Below, one piece after another: positions 25,284-37,629 of a DNA stretch of 64,000 bases. Location: the NCBI RefSeq assembly GCF_032854445.1, contig NC_088307.1, forward strand, positions 15,202,017 to 15,266,016. Reading direction: 5' to 3'. The translations under genes and the position numbers were made by a program. Position 1 is the stretch's first letter. Each line of letters begins with the position of its first letter. The notes under the pieces are model-generated. The model ran no database searches, was not told the origin of the DNA, and saw nothing but the letters and a program-made list of their open reading frames with translations. The stretch is from Liolophura sinensis. Its lineage: Eukaryota > Mollusca > Polyplacophora > Chitonida > Chitonidae.

Positions 25284-27913
25284 AAATGAAATTCATATAC
25301 CGGTATGGACTGCGGGAAATCAAGTCACAGCGTGACGTCAAATATAGATTAGCCGCAAGACTGACTTAATGATGATAGATCCGGAGGATATGGCCAATGG
25401 ATTTGTTTGTCTCGGTAGCCGCTGAATGTCACAAAAGAGGTCGTTTTGTCCACTTCGCTGCAGTGAATTAAGGCCTAGTGCATGGTTGTTGTAGGCCTAA
25501 GTTGTAACTATTACTGCTATATATCCGATTCTGATAGAGGATATCTGTAGGATTTCTAGACTACGGCCTGGGTTCTGCTGAGGACGACATAGTTAAGCCC
25601 TATCACCGACTTTATTGCATGGTCAGAAATTAAAACAGTAAGTGGTAGGTCGAGGTACCCATGCAACTGGTAAATTTCAAAACGGCTGAGTTAAGCAATC
25701 CCACTTTTCCTTCTTGTGCTGAATTGTAAGAATCCTTCAAAAATACTGCCAAATTCAACCGGCTTTTGATGATATTTTCGACTTGCGAAGGCGTTATTTT
25801 TGTCAAGGTGTCAAAATTATTGTGACTTGCAAATGGCTTGACAGCTCCGTTTGGTGATGTTACGCGAGTGGAGTCTGGTGTAAACATTTACCCACTCTGC
25901 ACGTGACTGCTCTCAACCAATACCAGGCTAGCCTAGAATCTAACTACGTGTAGAAATAACAAGTGCTCTTGTAAGAAACCTATGTTTTAAATGTGAGGAA
26001 ATAATTATCTTGTTAGTAAATATGGAAAGAGCAAGCCTATCCAGAACCCCTACTTTAACTCGGGGCTACAGAGGCTGTATCTTTGTAATGTTGAATTTGA
26101 TCGCCTCGTTGGTCATACGAACAGTTGCAATCAAAGAGCAAAAGCATAAATATTTTGATTACTGGCAACATATTAACTTACATGGCATTAATTTTAGACA
26201 CTGATTTCATTCTTTTTTGCTTAGAATAATCCTTGCGTCTTTCCATCAGCTTTGATAATTCTCTTTGCATTAATCTCTACTTATTTCGTACTTTGTATAT
26301 ATGGTTTGTATTGAACGTTATTTTGGGAAATGGCCTTGCAATTATTGATCCGGGACGTCCATTTTGGTTGACGGCTGGTGTACAAATATCGAATATGATA
26401 TGGTTTGACCAATTATGTTAAAGCATTATTAAGTCGGCTCAGTTGTGAACTGAATCACGAACAGATCACGTGCATAAACTCATCACAAACTGTGATTGCC
26501 AAGAGGCTGCCCCCACTCCCGCACCCCCTTCCCGCAAATGGAAGAATGATCTACATGTATGACACACACTGATTTTTATCATATTTTTTAAATTGAGTAC
26601 ATTTTCTAATTCCGATGTGAAAAGCGTAATTATATTTAAAATTTATTTACCATTCGTCACAGATAAAATCTGATCAGCTGTTCTTACATTAATTGTAAAC
26701 TTTGTACTGGAGGAAAAAACAATTAGCATAAAAGAGGTAGCAGAACATTAACAGAATGGCGTAATGTTATCATTTAACATATCATCACGTTATTTGTGAA
26801 ATTTCATGTTTACCTTAAGCAATCTTATTCAGCTCATTACTGTAAAGTGTTAATCTCACGGCAATGATGTCTCAAGCTCGGAAACTAACTCTCGCTCCTA
26901 CAGCGGTGGTTGTGAGTAAACCGATGAATATTTATTTATTTGATTGGAGTTTTACTCCGGACTCATGGATATTTCCCTTCGACGCTGGTTGCCAGCATTG
27001 CAGCTGGAGGAAACTGGGCAGAGCCCGGGGGAAAACCACGACCATCCACACGCTGTACAAATTCCTATGTACGGCCTGAGAGGAAGCCTGCATGAGGCGG
27101 ACTTGAACTCATGTCGACCACCTTGGTGTGGGTAATTGCTCTGCGCTGGTACGCTAATTAACCACCTCTGTTACGGAGACCCTAACAAATTAGCAAACAG
27201 CAGCATTTAGAAGTAGGTAAGTTATAGAAAGCTATTGCTTCTCATGGATAACAGCTTCTCATGGATGTCAGCTTCTCATGGATAACAGCTTCTCGTGGAT
27301 AACAGCTTCTCATGGATAACAGTTTCTCATGGATAACAGCTTCTCATGGATAACAGCTTCTCATGGATAACAGTTTCTCGTGGATAACAGCTTCTCATGG
27401 ATAACAGTTTCTCATGGATAACAGCTTCTCATGGATAACACCTTCTCATGGATAACAGTCTCTCGTGGATAACAGCTTCTCATGGATAACAGTCTCTCGT
27501 GGATAAAAGCTTCTCATGGATAACACCTTCAAATCAAATCTATAACAACTTCAAATCGATAACAACTCAGGCATAACGATCAAATGCAACCACACCGAAA
27601 TTGTCTTATACAATAAATTCCAGGAGTGGCTGGCCTCTGTTATCTCTATTGCGTTGGCCAGTAACAGACGTTACGGTATTTGTAATGTATAATGCATTGC
27701 CTTGGATAAACCCAATTACCAGTGTTACCTGATGGGATGTGATTCAATACTTACCTGAAAACACAGAGTACCAACAGGATAGCAGCGCTGGGTAAAGTCT
27801 GAAACGCAAACAAATAATTTCAACACTTTGATCTATGACAGTTCAAAATGACCCCAATTTTTGTCAATATCATTTGTCAATTATTAGAGAAAATTAACTC
27901 TCACCTGAAACAT
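22675..27913 (-). CDS. EF-hand gene B: secreted four-EF-hand protein
   Basis: Five minus-strand exons join in phase: 27905-27913 (MFQ), 27755-27798, 24201-24337, 23402-23569 and 22675-22733, giving 138 codons plus TGA. The N-terminus MFQTLPSAAILLVLCVF is a good signal peptide. Loops: DTDGNGTLTLAE, DLNGDGQVTAGE, a longer DTDKNGFFSQDPD, and DTDGDGFVSTLE; the C-terminus is EFVLTWTKMSL. Exons of 137 and 168 bases match gene C exactly, and introns cut the even-numbered loops after position 3 in phase 1, as in gene A. The third loop has an extra residue and Pro where the usual acidic position 12 falls, so it may not bind Ca2+ normally. The donor after 24201 (GTTCGT) is weak, but frame, exon length and paralogue agreement support it. 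TTTATT at 22636-22641 gives a minus-strand AATAAA. The gene converges with gene A and diverges from gene C. Family name unknown. Confidence 0.83.
23650..23980 (+). repeat. Possible degenerate SINE-like element
   Basis: The segment ends in GTGTTAAACAACAATCAAAT and a GATAAATAAAC tail, like SINE ends elsewhere here, and starts with CGGTAGAGAACTACAGTTCA, which faintly resembles a tRNA head. It lies in an intron of EF-hand gene B. Similarity is weak. Confidence 0.25.
25244..25285. repeat. (AAAT)n microsatellite
   Basis: About 40 bp of AATAAATAAATAAATAAATA in the large intron of EF-hand gene B, resembling a SINE tail with no recognisable body. Confidence 0.85.
26928..27183 (-). repeat. SINE family A, near full-length but diverged copy
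   Basis: Minus-strand copy from TATTTATTTATTTGATTGGA through GGGCAGAGCCCGGGGGAAAA to the head complement TTAACCACCTCTGTTACGGA. Many substitutions relative to the copy at 19975-20246 suggest greater age. It lies in the long intron of EF-hand gene B. Confidence 0.7.
27233..27530. repeat. 17-bp minisatellite, about 17 units
   Basis: CTTCTCATGGATAACAG repeats head to tail with CTCGTGG, GTTTCTC and GTCTCTC variants. It lies about 220 bp from the signal-peptide exon of EF-hand gene B, within its intron. Confidence 0.95.
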
Positions 27914-29285
27914 TTTGTCTGCTCAGTTAATGTCTGGATTGCCAGGAGGCCTTCTCAACCGAACAAGGAGATCGTGACAAGTTGACCGTCATTGGTCGTC
28001 CTAGTTAAGACGTTTCAGGTTAACCAATCAGTAAGAAAATAAGAACGTAAATTCAGCAAACAGGACACAGATTCTGATAAACGTGGGTTTAATGTCTAAA
28101 TATGCTTTTGTTGATAAATTACTTAACTTAGAACGTACAAATGTTAAATCCATTTTTTTTCTACAATATACTGTCTGGGATTTCAACGTGTGTGTGGCCC
28201 AGTTAGAACGTACACGGGTGTATCGACGCTGAGAAAGTCTCGCCACAATCTACCGGTGTCTGGGCTTTTGCGTGATAACAAATCGATTGGAAGCCTTGCA
28301 GTGACTGCTCCGACCGCACTGGCTCGCCAACCCTTCCCCAAATCTGTCGATATTAAAGTTGTATTCGGTTGTGATGTTATGTCTGTCCACTGTCTTTAAT
28401 ATTGTGGTTCCCTGACATAACCTAAAGAACATGACGACATCAGGATCATTGAATTGTACAAATATATATATATGGCCGGGACATTATACTAGTATGTTTA
28501 AAAGCTGAACTGGGCAGGAATTCACGATCTTGGCTCACGATAAAAGAAGTTTTAAAATGTAATCACAGGTATGTCTTTGCACACGGAAACACTGTCGTGA
28601 TAATATAAAAAAATGCTGAAAACTTGCTTAAATTCAAAGAAAAATAGGCTAATTAAATAACATGAACAGAGTGCATCTTTAACGTGAGAAAGTGGCCACC
28701 TGTCTTAACCGGTTTTCTGTAACTTATCTAAAGTGTGACCTAGCTTTTTATTCCATGAATTCTGACAAAACTTCGCGTGAATCTTAGCTCCTGCCAAACA
28801 TTTTGTCTCTGATATCTTCAAGGTAAGAGCTGTAATATAATGTGGACGAGTCTCAATGAAATTAATGCAGGGGTGGGACAAAACTTATATGCACTCTCCA
28901 CGTCCATCGCCGAATGTTGTTCATATTTATGGTTTTAGATATAATACTATTGTTAGCCTCGAGGACATATTATGTGCGATATTTGTATAATAAACAATAT
29001 ACTGTTTATATTAACAGTTTCCTGGAATTAGAATTATTTTGATTAAGGGCAATTTTTTACAGGAATCGTTATGATATCGACTTTGTTTGTCACACAGAGT
29101 TTTACATCTATCAGTAAAATGTTCGGTTTAGAAGTACAAGAACAATCACATTTGTTTATGCTAGTTGAACAAAACTGAAAGCACTGAAAGATTTTTGTTC
29201 TTTTTATTGCTGACTCAGATGGGTAACCCGTAACACATAAAATAAACCATGGGAAATAAACCTTTATATTATCTTTGCATTGCAG
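27914..29285. other. Shared 5' region between divergent EF-hand genes B and C
   Basis: The start codons of genes B (minus) and C (plus) lie about 1.4 kb apart, so regulatory DNA for both may lie here. I see no TATA box I would defend and no repeat element. A run of TATA dinucleotides occurs near 28462. A 5' UTR exon of gene C is possible, because its ATG is directly preceded by TTTGCATTGCAG, a good acceptor. Confidence 0.35.
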
Positions 29286-31291
29286 ATGTGGTCGATATGC
29301 GTCCCTTTGCTGTGCTCCATGTTCATTGGCATATGTTCGGCTGGAATTCGGTAATACTTTCAAACTCTTTATACTTAAAATTCCTTCAGTCATTTTTTAC
29401 ACAGGTATGTTAACATTGCATGAGGACAATTTGATGCAGCGGGAAACATAAATAAGTTATTGGTCACAAAGAAAAATCATCAAATTTGACCTAAAATCTT
29501 TGGTTAGTTGACAAAGCCGTCAAAATACAATTTCCGACCTTATATTTAGGCCCCAGAAATTAAAAATTTATTAACTGTCCCAGACATTTGGGCCTACATA
29601 TCACCATGCCAAGCAAGCCATCCGAGACGACTTCCAAACATATCCTTCATCACGTGTGGACGGGATATGAGACAGCCCTCACCATATGCGCATGTGTTTA
29701 CCTCGCACGAACATTTGGAGGACACGAGAACGACGTTTTCTGTGCCTTATCTAATCACTGACTTAGTGTTACAACGGTTATGATGTATACCTGGATGCAG
29801 CTGCACCAATCACACGCTATACCTGTATATCAGATATAAGATTTTCCTATTGTTCCATGCCCATCCATTCACAGTCATCAAGTCGAGTTGTTATTGATAA
29901 ATGAATCCGTCAGGTTGTGTTTCACAGTGCTGCTGGCCATGAGGGTCAAAGTCCCGGAGATAGCGCCGTGGCTCGTACCTTGTTTGTCCTGGCGGACGAG
30001 AACATGGATGGGGTTCTCTCATTTGCCGAACTGCATGGGGTTTTCAAGGCATTCGATCTGAACAGTAAGCCTTCATCGTAATAAAGGACTGCCGTTTTCA
30101 AAAGTGTAATTCGTCTTAATGCCCGATCCAACGTACTCAATATGTTCATTATTGTGTGATGAGTTTAGAAACTGACAATATAATAAATTACACTTCACTA
30201 AATCTGATCGAAAATCTAAAAAATCAATGCATCCTTCCTTTCGGAACATTTTGGGTCTTTCTGGTCGATCATCTACCCTCGGCAGGGTTACGTCAAAATA
30301 CCATGTTTTGTGTTAGTGTAAGCTGAATGGTAATTGGTGTGTCTGTGATTGTAGCTAGGATGAAGGAGTGAGATGATTCAAAATCATCTGCAGTCCTTCT
30401 GTGGGAATCTGAGAAATGACAAACCAGATTGTTCCCATTGTGCATCCTTCCCGCAGATTTGTCTCCCTTGGTTTTCAGATGATAACAGAGTGGATGAGCA
30501 CGAGTTCATCTCTGACTGGACGTCACGTGGTCTGGGTGACGTATGGGAGGCCCTTACATTATTCAAGAACCTGGACACGGACAAAAATGGCGCCATTACG
30601 GAAGATCCAGATCTTTTCAGAGTACAGACGTACTTTGATAGAGATGGTGAGTACACAAATGACATCATAGTTCTAATGGTATTGTTGACTCCATAACCTT
30701 AGGCGACTTTGTAGCAGAAAGCCGTGAACGGTAGATGTGTCCTTTTACCAGCTAATCCTTTGATTTGTAAGATACTGTGTTCAGACTTTCTGTCCACACG
30801 CTGATTGACTGATTCTATCAGAATACCTACGTGGGAAGGTTTTTCAGCAACCTGCGGATGGCCGTGGCTTTCCACCGGGCTCTGTGCGGTATCGTCCCAC
30901 CATAATGCTGGTCGCCGTCGTATTAGTAAAATATTCTTGAGTAAGGCGTAAAACACCAGTCAAATAAATAAATAAATAAATATATCAAAATGTTTTTGTC
31001 CAAGCTGTATGATGAGAAGTGGTGGTTTCCCTTGGAATAAGTCTCAGCTTTAACACCCAGAAAACTCATTCTACAGATAGGCCTACATGAGTTCATTTTA
31101 TCGTGCGTACGGTTTAATGCACCTAATGAACAAAATAAATCTCTTGTGCTTTTTATTTTTCATCGTAAATTTAATCGATTGCGATGATAGTTTACAATTT
31201 CTCGTCGTAATGTTCTGATTACTCCACAGGTGATGGGAAAATTATTCAGTCGGAGTTCGTCATACAGTGGGTGAAGTTGTCCTCGTCTTAA
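29286..31291 (+). CDS. EF-hand gene C: secreted four-EF-hand protein
   Basis: Four exons join in phase: 29286-29350, 29928-30064, 30479-30646 and 31230-31291, giving 143 codons plus TAA. The N-terminus MWSICVPLLCSMFIGICSAG is a signal peptide. Loops: DENMDGVLSFAE, DLNNDNRVDEHE, a longer DTDKNGAITEDPD, and DRDGDGKIIQSE; the C-terminus is EFVIQWVKLSSS. The 137- and 168-base internal exons have the same length as in gene B, and the third loop shares its odd DPD ending, so B and C are close paralogues. In B the signal peptide is split by an intron after codon 3; in C no such intron is needed. AATAAA is at 31365-31370. Likely an extracellular or secretory-pathway Ca2+-binding protein; biological role unknown. 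Confidence 0.85.
30826..30985 (+). repeat. SINE family A, 5'-truncated copy
   Basis: Plus-strand 3' half from ACGTGGGAAGGTTTTTCAGC through CACCATAATGCTGGTCGCCG to ATTCTTGAGTAAGGCGTAAA and an AAATAAAT tail, in the last intron of EF-hand gene C. Confidence 0.75.
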
Positions 31292-33511
31292 TGAAAAACA
31301 ACGAAAGTGGATGACGTGTGGATATTTGAAATTCTTACCACGTCGGCATATGGTAAAAGTGTGCAATAAAGATTTGAAAGGATTATGATTGTTGGTGTTG
31401 AAAATTCTATCCAGTCAAACGCGTTGCTATCAGATTGCGCGGCCTGGGATGTGACGTAGTCTTTCACTCATTCACTCTATGAAATGACAGATGATAGCAC
31501 AGAACAATTATATTTTTCACAGGACTGCCTTATTGGTCTATGTCGTTCACCGACAACTGCCGATGTAAAACTAGTTTGATTTATATGAGTTGTGTACTGA
31601 ACGACGGTATCAAAAATTATATCAGACCTTAGCATTGTCTCGGCTTAAAAGGCGTTGATCTGCAGAATACGCCCTACACTTAGTCACGCGTTTAGCCCAA
31701 AAAATTAATACATATGTTGTTTATTTTGGGGTTTAGTAAGAAGTTTGTAAAGAACAAAAAATAATATCAGACTGAGTGAAAAATGTAAAACAAATCCATC
31801 ATGTTTTACTCGTGTGTCCGTGGTACACTGCTCAAAGACATTTACTTTTCCTGATCTTGTAGACGCCAACTCTGAGATCTATGCGTTGTCCGTCCTAAAA
31901 TGCAAATTTAGTTTTTATGGCCATGTGTAATTATTCCAATAGGATCCAGGGATTTTGAACAACAGCGTGGTGATCATGGTTGATTAGAACAGCCTAGTCC
32001 CTGAAACTGATCTTACTACCTTGGAAACCATTCCGTGGAATTGAGACACCATGTAAAGTAATTTATGTATAAGACAATTCCAGCTACATAAAAGCCGAGA
32101 CAAGGCTACTGTCTGACGTAACACTGATATAATGGTAAATGTGCACGGCTATAGGCCTACTGCTAAGTGATCAACCTAAGCCGACCTCTCTGACGTCACA
32201 TGCCTCTTGCTGTTGAATCGAAACGCGATTTACCGCGTGGCCTAAGCTGCACAGCACACAGAACTCTTCTTCAATTGCCGTACATTTTACTGCACATTAG
32301 AGTCGAGGCCACTTCGGTGGTCAAACCGTGGGGAATGCGGCTGAGCTGCATTATTTTCATAGATGAAAATAATAGGTAGCATGGTTGATCTTTCGTGACG
32401 GTGTTACATGAAGTTTTCCTGCAACATCGTTAGACCTTTTAGTCAATGGGAATCTAGTGGGTTGAACTCATGAGCATAGGTTACTACATGAGCATACACT
32501 GGGTGAAGAGGTTATGGACAGTGACTTGGTCTATGATTAAATATACGGGAAAGTAAATCTGAATTGGCTGAAGCTAACATATAATCTGGGGAAATCTGCT
32601 GTTCACAATTCCTGTCACATTGACATAACCAGACCTCTAGATATCCAACATGGTTGTGATGAGAATGCCACAAATTAAACTCATCAGTAAGTCACCTTAG
32701 TTCAAACTCTGCTTTGCTGTTCGTATTTGTGCCTAAGAGAATCGGTGACTCTTGTCACACTAGCAACATTTGGGTGTATATGAAATGAACGCGAAGAACA
32801 ACAAAACTGTTAGAAAATAAATTTCACAATGAGCAAAAACGAATGAACCCTTCACATATAACATTCTTATGATGGGTTAGACAAATGATTGCCGTCACAA
32901 CAAAGGTTTGAAGTCGTCTAAAAGGAGACGGTTGTACAGATAGCTCAGTGAGCTGTTTACGTGTTGCAAAGCTTCGTGTTCGCGGGTCGAATCCCGTTTT
33001 ACCGTACACCAATGGAAGGCGCACTCAGTCGTCACCCTACACCACTCCAATCTCTGATTCGCAAATGTGGATTCTTGAAAACTAATCAAATGCCCCGGCA
33101 GATCTTGACGTCACAGCAAACGTTTAAGTAGCAATACATTTTTTGTGTGTATTTTTCAACAATCAGAAGACAATACTTGAGATAATAGAAAAATGTATGT
33201 AATACATATACTTCACATTTAACCACTGCTCATTCATCTCATGCATTTGTAATTTTTTTATTCAAAATATGCTGTAAAATAATAGTCAAAATTTTTTCAT
33301 TTGCGATTAAACTGTGTATTTTTCAGTGACACTTTTGTATTATATTTTCTCATTTTATAGTATTCTTGACATTTTTTAAGTTATCTGGTGATGTGTAGGG
33401 CCGTTTTGTTCTTCTGCAATTAAAAATAAAGTTTTTTTGCCAGTATGGCTAGGATATTAATTTTGGCACCACTCATAAAAACATATTATTCTGTCAGCTA
33501 ATAAATTAGTC
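31292..33511. other. Intergenic DNA with a tRNA-like block
   Basis: After the gene C poly(A) signal I see no gene. The only structured item is the tRNA-like block near 32925. Confidence 0.5.
32925..33012 (+). repeat. tRNA-like sequence, probably a SINE head or tRNA pseudogene
   Basis: GATAGCTCAGTGAGCTG resembles a D arm with an A box, and CGCGGGTCGAATCCCG resembles a T arm with a B box; spacing is roughly tRNA-like. The acceptor stem does not pair well and no clean anticodon loop can be drawn, so it is probably not a working tRNA gene. It lacks the family A core after the head. Confidence 0.4.
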
Positions 33512-33672
33512 CGTACGTGGGAAGGTCTGTCAGCAACCTGCGGATGGTCGTGGGTTTCCCCCGGGCTGTGCCCGGTTTCCACCTACCATAATGCTGGCCG
33601 CCGTCGTATAAGTTAAATATTCTTGAGTACGGCGTAAAACACCAATCAAATAAATAAAATAAAATAAAATGA
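33512..33672 (+). repeat. SINE family A, 5'-truncated copy
   Basis: Plus-strand 3' half from CGTACGTGGGAAGGTCTGTC through GTTTCCCCCGGGCTGTGCCC to ATTCTTGAGTACGGCGTAAA and an AAATAAAATAAAAT tail. One of the best-preserved copies, so probably recent. Confidence 0.8.
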
Positions 33673-36600
33673 ATAAATTAGTAATTAGATTGTATAAAGA
33701 GAGCTGGCATATTTTCTTTCATTTATTGTACGTGGGAGAATATTTAGTTATACATTAACAGACCTATCATTACTCACTCGTCATCTTTCTTACTGAGTAA
33801 TATATTTTTGTATGGTTGAATCAAATGAATATGGGGAATACAAAGCCATAGTATATGTAGTCTAGTGATATTTACAGGTTCGAATTTTGTAAACAACACT
33901 GATGACAAAAGTCAATTTGAAATTAAGTAACTAATCATTCAATGAACCAATGGACAAATCTTCATGAGGAACTATCCTTTCTGAGCTCGTTAAAGATTCA
34001 AACTGGAGAAAAAATGCGGTCGTTGATAGCTGGTAAACAAGGTGTGTATGCAATGCGAAGTTAGAGCAATTTAGAGAAAATCAAAAACTCCAAACAATCA
34101 AACAAACACTCATGTTATTCAACTACAAAATATTCTTCACCGTTTTACATACTAACAAGACGACCACTCTATCTGCTATGCCCCAAGCCCAAAATTCGAA
34201 GCGTGCGTGTATGTATATTTTGTAACAAAAGGACATAAATACACTGTTAGTACTTTGTCAGCATTCCTCCAAATGGTCAAACTGGAAAGTGGCTGATGTT
34301 TTACATCAATGGCCTCTGTGATCCCTACAATACAGTGTAGCTAGCGTATTTAACAGTTATATGATTACCTAAATGACTTGTTAGTGCACAGAAATAAATA
34401 AATAAATAAATAACTTTTGTAAGAATACGTTGCCCCTTGATTATTAACCCTCAGAGCTCACCACCAGTTTGTCAGTATCGCATGTATATAGTGGCGGGAA
34501 CATGTTTAAACCGCGATACCCGTTTGAATATAGGCGTATATGTGGATTTAATGATACCATCGGATCAGATGTATTGCATGGAATTTTTTTTAACTATATT
34601 ACTATGTCCCTGGCAAACCTCTTTGTCATTCAACACGAGGTTTTGTGCTAAATCGGACAAATATTATCCCAAATTATCAACCATGAAAACATTCACCTGG
34701 GCTCTAGTCAGATTTAAACAGTCGTCTTGTTAATTCATTTAGAGTAACCAAGTATGAATTGCTGAAAAAAATCCTTAAAATGAAAGCAAGTAAATATTAA
34801 GCATTTAATAAAGTACGTCAGGCTGTAATAGCGACACTTCATATAAAATCACTACTGTTATTAAAAGAGTACCACGATCAGGGAAGCAGGCTGATTTTCA
34901 CAAAGCAGCGTGCAGAGGATCCTATATACTGCACGCTCAGACCTACATGTCACAACTGACTGTTTTATGATTTTAGTAATTGTTTAAAAACGGCGTACAG
35001 AGGGGGGCAAGCCATAAAGTCTTACCCCAAAGCTAGTCATTTTTACAACTTTTATGATGAAGATAAAAAATGTTTTTCATATTCATGCAAAAAACTGTAT
35101 GCAAAAGCCTCACGAATATAAAAAAATGGAACGAAAAGATGGAAAGTTTTGTCCGTACAAATGAAAAAAACAAGGGAAGTTAACTCCTCATATCTGCCTG
35201 AGAAGAGGACGACAACGTGAAGTGCAAATGCAGGAATGGACGAAGTCTAGAATTGAGTTATATCAGCCTGTCTATATATACGGAAGTAGTTGGACTATTT
35301 ACATATCAGTCTGTTTTGTGGAACGGTCAACAAGAGGTGTGTGCGACATGGCGCCTACGCCTCAGAAAATGTTAACAAATATACATGTACCATAAGAAAA
35401 CTTAATCAAACAAACATAGCCGAAGGTGCTCGGATATGAAGTCATTGCGTGTTTATTGTTTTACACGTTCAGACAAACAATTCGTGTTACTGACAGCTGA
35501 ATTATACAGCCCTTTAGTCATGGCCTCTTTACATCCTGTCACCGCCAGCCATGGATTGAAGCGGGTTTTTTGATTTGTACGGAAGTTTTGTTTTAGCCAT
35601 GGCCTCCGGTTATTGCCATGCTCAATCTGTTATATTGTATATTTATATTTACAACAAGCCAGATTGGTATAGTGTGGATTAAATGGTTTCAGTGGGAGAT
35701 AATGTGGGGAATGTACTGACTTGTAAATAGTAAAAATAAGTTGTAAATGGAAGTTGAGATGGAAATGTTTGTGGACAAGTTGTCCAGGATGACGTTATTG
35801 GAATACAATGCGTACATGTATGCCTTTGTGGACAAATTATAGGAAAACAAAACTTGTGTTGAAAGTTGTGGGTTAACGAACCTGTGAGGAGAAGATGTGG
35901 CAAGAGTGAAATGTGCGTGGAGAGTGATGTGGTGGAAAACGAAGAAGTTACAGAGGAACGAAATAGAGGAGTGACGAGCTTGAAGAATATGTGCTGATGT
36001 TAGAGGAGGTGCTTAGGTTGTAGAAAGTGGGCTAAGAATGCAGTATGTATGGTGAGGTTGTAGGACGTGTGGTGAGGTCGTATGAGGTGTGCTGAGGTTG
36101 TTGGAAGTTTGGTGATGTTGTAGGAAGTGTAGTGAGACTGAATAGAAGGGGTGGTGAGGTCGTACGATATGGTGAGGTAGTAGGAGGTGTGGTTAAGTGG
36201 CAGGAGGTGTGATGAGGTGGTAGGAGGTGTTTTGACGTTGTAGCATGGTAGGTCACCCAATTGTACAATTATCAAAAAGTGTCAGCGCCCAATCCATAAA
36301 ACTGTGCGCCAAATCATTACACATCTAAGTCACAATAAATCGACTGAATTTTTTGCTTACTTTGCGATAAATTCCTAGAAACTCTGCTCCTTGTTATAAA
36401 ACGCCTGATAGCACACTGTACCGGCGTTTATCTATATAGCGCGCAAGTACACACAAAAAAGAAAACTGAAATACCGAGTTCAGATCTGTATCATGCTTAA
36501 TGATGTCTACGCTCTGTTGAAAGGAAAATTCTTCCGCAATTTGCTGAAATATCTGTATTATTCTTTCAAATCCATGATCACACTAAACTATATGTAACAT

Positions 36601-37095
36601 GCCCCGACACGCTGTCATTTCTTCAATTTTATTTTAAGCCGAGTCATAAGGTACTTAATAGTATTATCGATGGCGCGCTGACCTTAATTACAACCTGTGA
36701 CCGTTAACAGTTAAAGGGATTAATGAATCTGATTTCGTCTATAGCTATCTTTGCTGAATATTACAGGCTCTCTGAATACTACAGGTTGGTCTAGTCATTG
36801 GATATCTTCCACTCACATGTATTCGGTCTGCATTGTAAGCAGTCACATCGGTTACGCGTAACCATTTTGCAACTATCACCCTAACTGTCGTCGGTGCTCT
36901 GGTTTTATCATCCTAAAGCTTTAGTCCTCTATGTTATACGCCAAATTACCCCCCCCCCCCACAACCCTCCTCCCGTAGACATCGGTAGATGGTATATATT
37001 ACAATAGTGAAACGAGTGATGTAATGGATTTTTGTGTTGAGCGTATGTCAGAAATTTGGTATAATGGATGACCAGTTATATATTCTATTTATCCT
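33673..37095. other. Gene-free stretch with one purine-biased region
   Basis: No coding exon recognised. It contains a short AAAT run near 34392, a G/T-biased degenerate tandem region (about 36020-36250) and a run of 10 or more C near 36950. Chance frames (for example 34437-34733) show no domain. Confidence 0.45.
36020..36250. repeat. Degenerate G/T-rich tandem repeat of about 20 bp
   Basis: Motifs such as GTGGTGAGGTCGTATGAGGT and GTAGGAAGTGTAGTGAGACT recur every 20-21 bp, with strong strand asymmetry (G and T on plus, C and A on minus). Threonine/serine-rich frames on the minus strand come from this composition. Confidence 0.7.
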
Positions 37096-37176
37096 GTACG
37101 GAGATTCGTCCCACCATGACGCTAGCCACCTTCGTATAAGTGAAATATTCTTTCTTTTCAATCAAATAAATAATAA
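37096..37176 (+). repeat. SINE family A 3' fragment
   Basis: GTACGGAGATTCGTCCCACC, GCTAGCCACCTTCGTATAAG and TGAAATATTC followed by ATCAAATAAATAATAAA. A short degenerate 3' piece. Confidence 0.6.
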
Positions 37177-37629
37177 ATTGTTTTGGTGAGCTGTACTCAA
37201 ACAGGTACCAAAAGGTATTGGCGATCAGCGATGCAAATCGAGGAGAAAGTAATATTGTCTGACATGGTGGTCTGGTAGTTGTATGCATGCCACCAACCCA
37301 ATATGCCATTTCCGTGAAGAACAATTCGTATATTGGGTAGTCAAACTATGTGTTTCAGTTGTGCTTTGATTGCAACTGTTCATTTGTCCCTCACGGCAAT
37401 CTAATTCAACAGCACGAATACGGTATGTACAGCCAGAGTGCCAGAGATTCTAAACACTGTCCCTGTCTGTCTAAGCACAACCTGAACAGGTATAACGCAA
37501 ATGAGAAACTCAGGTTATATCAATCAATAAAAAGACCATATTAACTACAGTTCTGCTTGCAATGCAACCATGGGAGTTTATTTCAGCATCAACATTACTG
37601 GTCAATCATTGGTGAGCACAATTGTATAT

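Noticed and set aside
32925-33012. A functional tRNA gene
   Set aside because: The acceptor stem pairs poorly and no clear anticodon loop can be drawn, so it is listed only as tRNA-like.
34437-34733. 98-codon plus-strand frame
   Set aside because: No recognised motif or exon boundaries; composition fits a chance frame.
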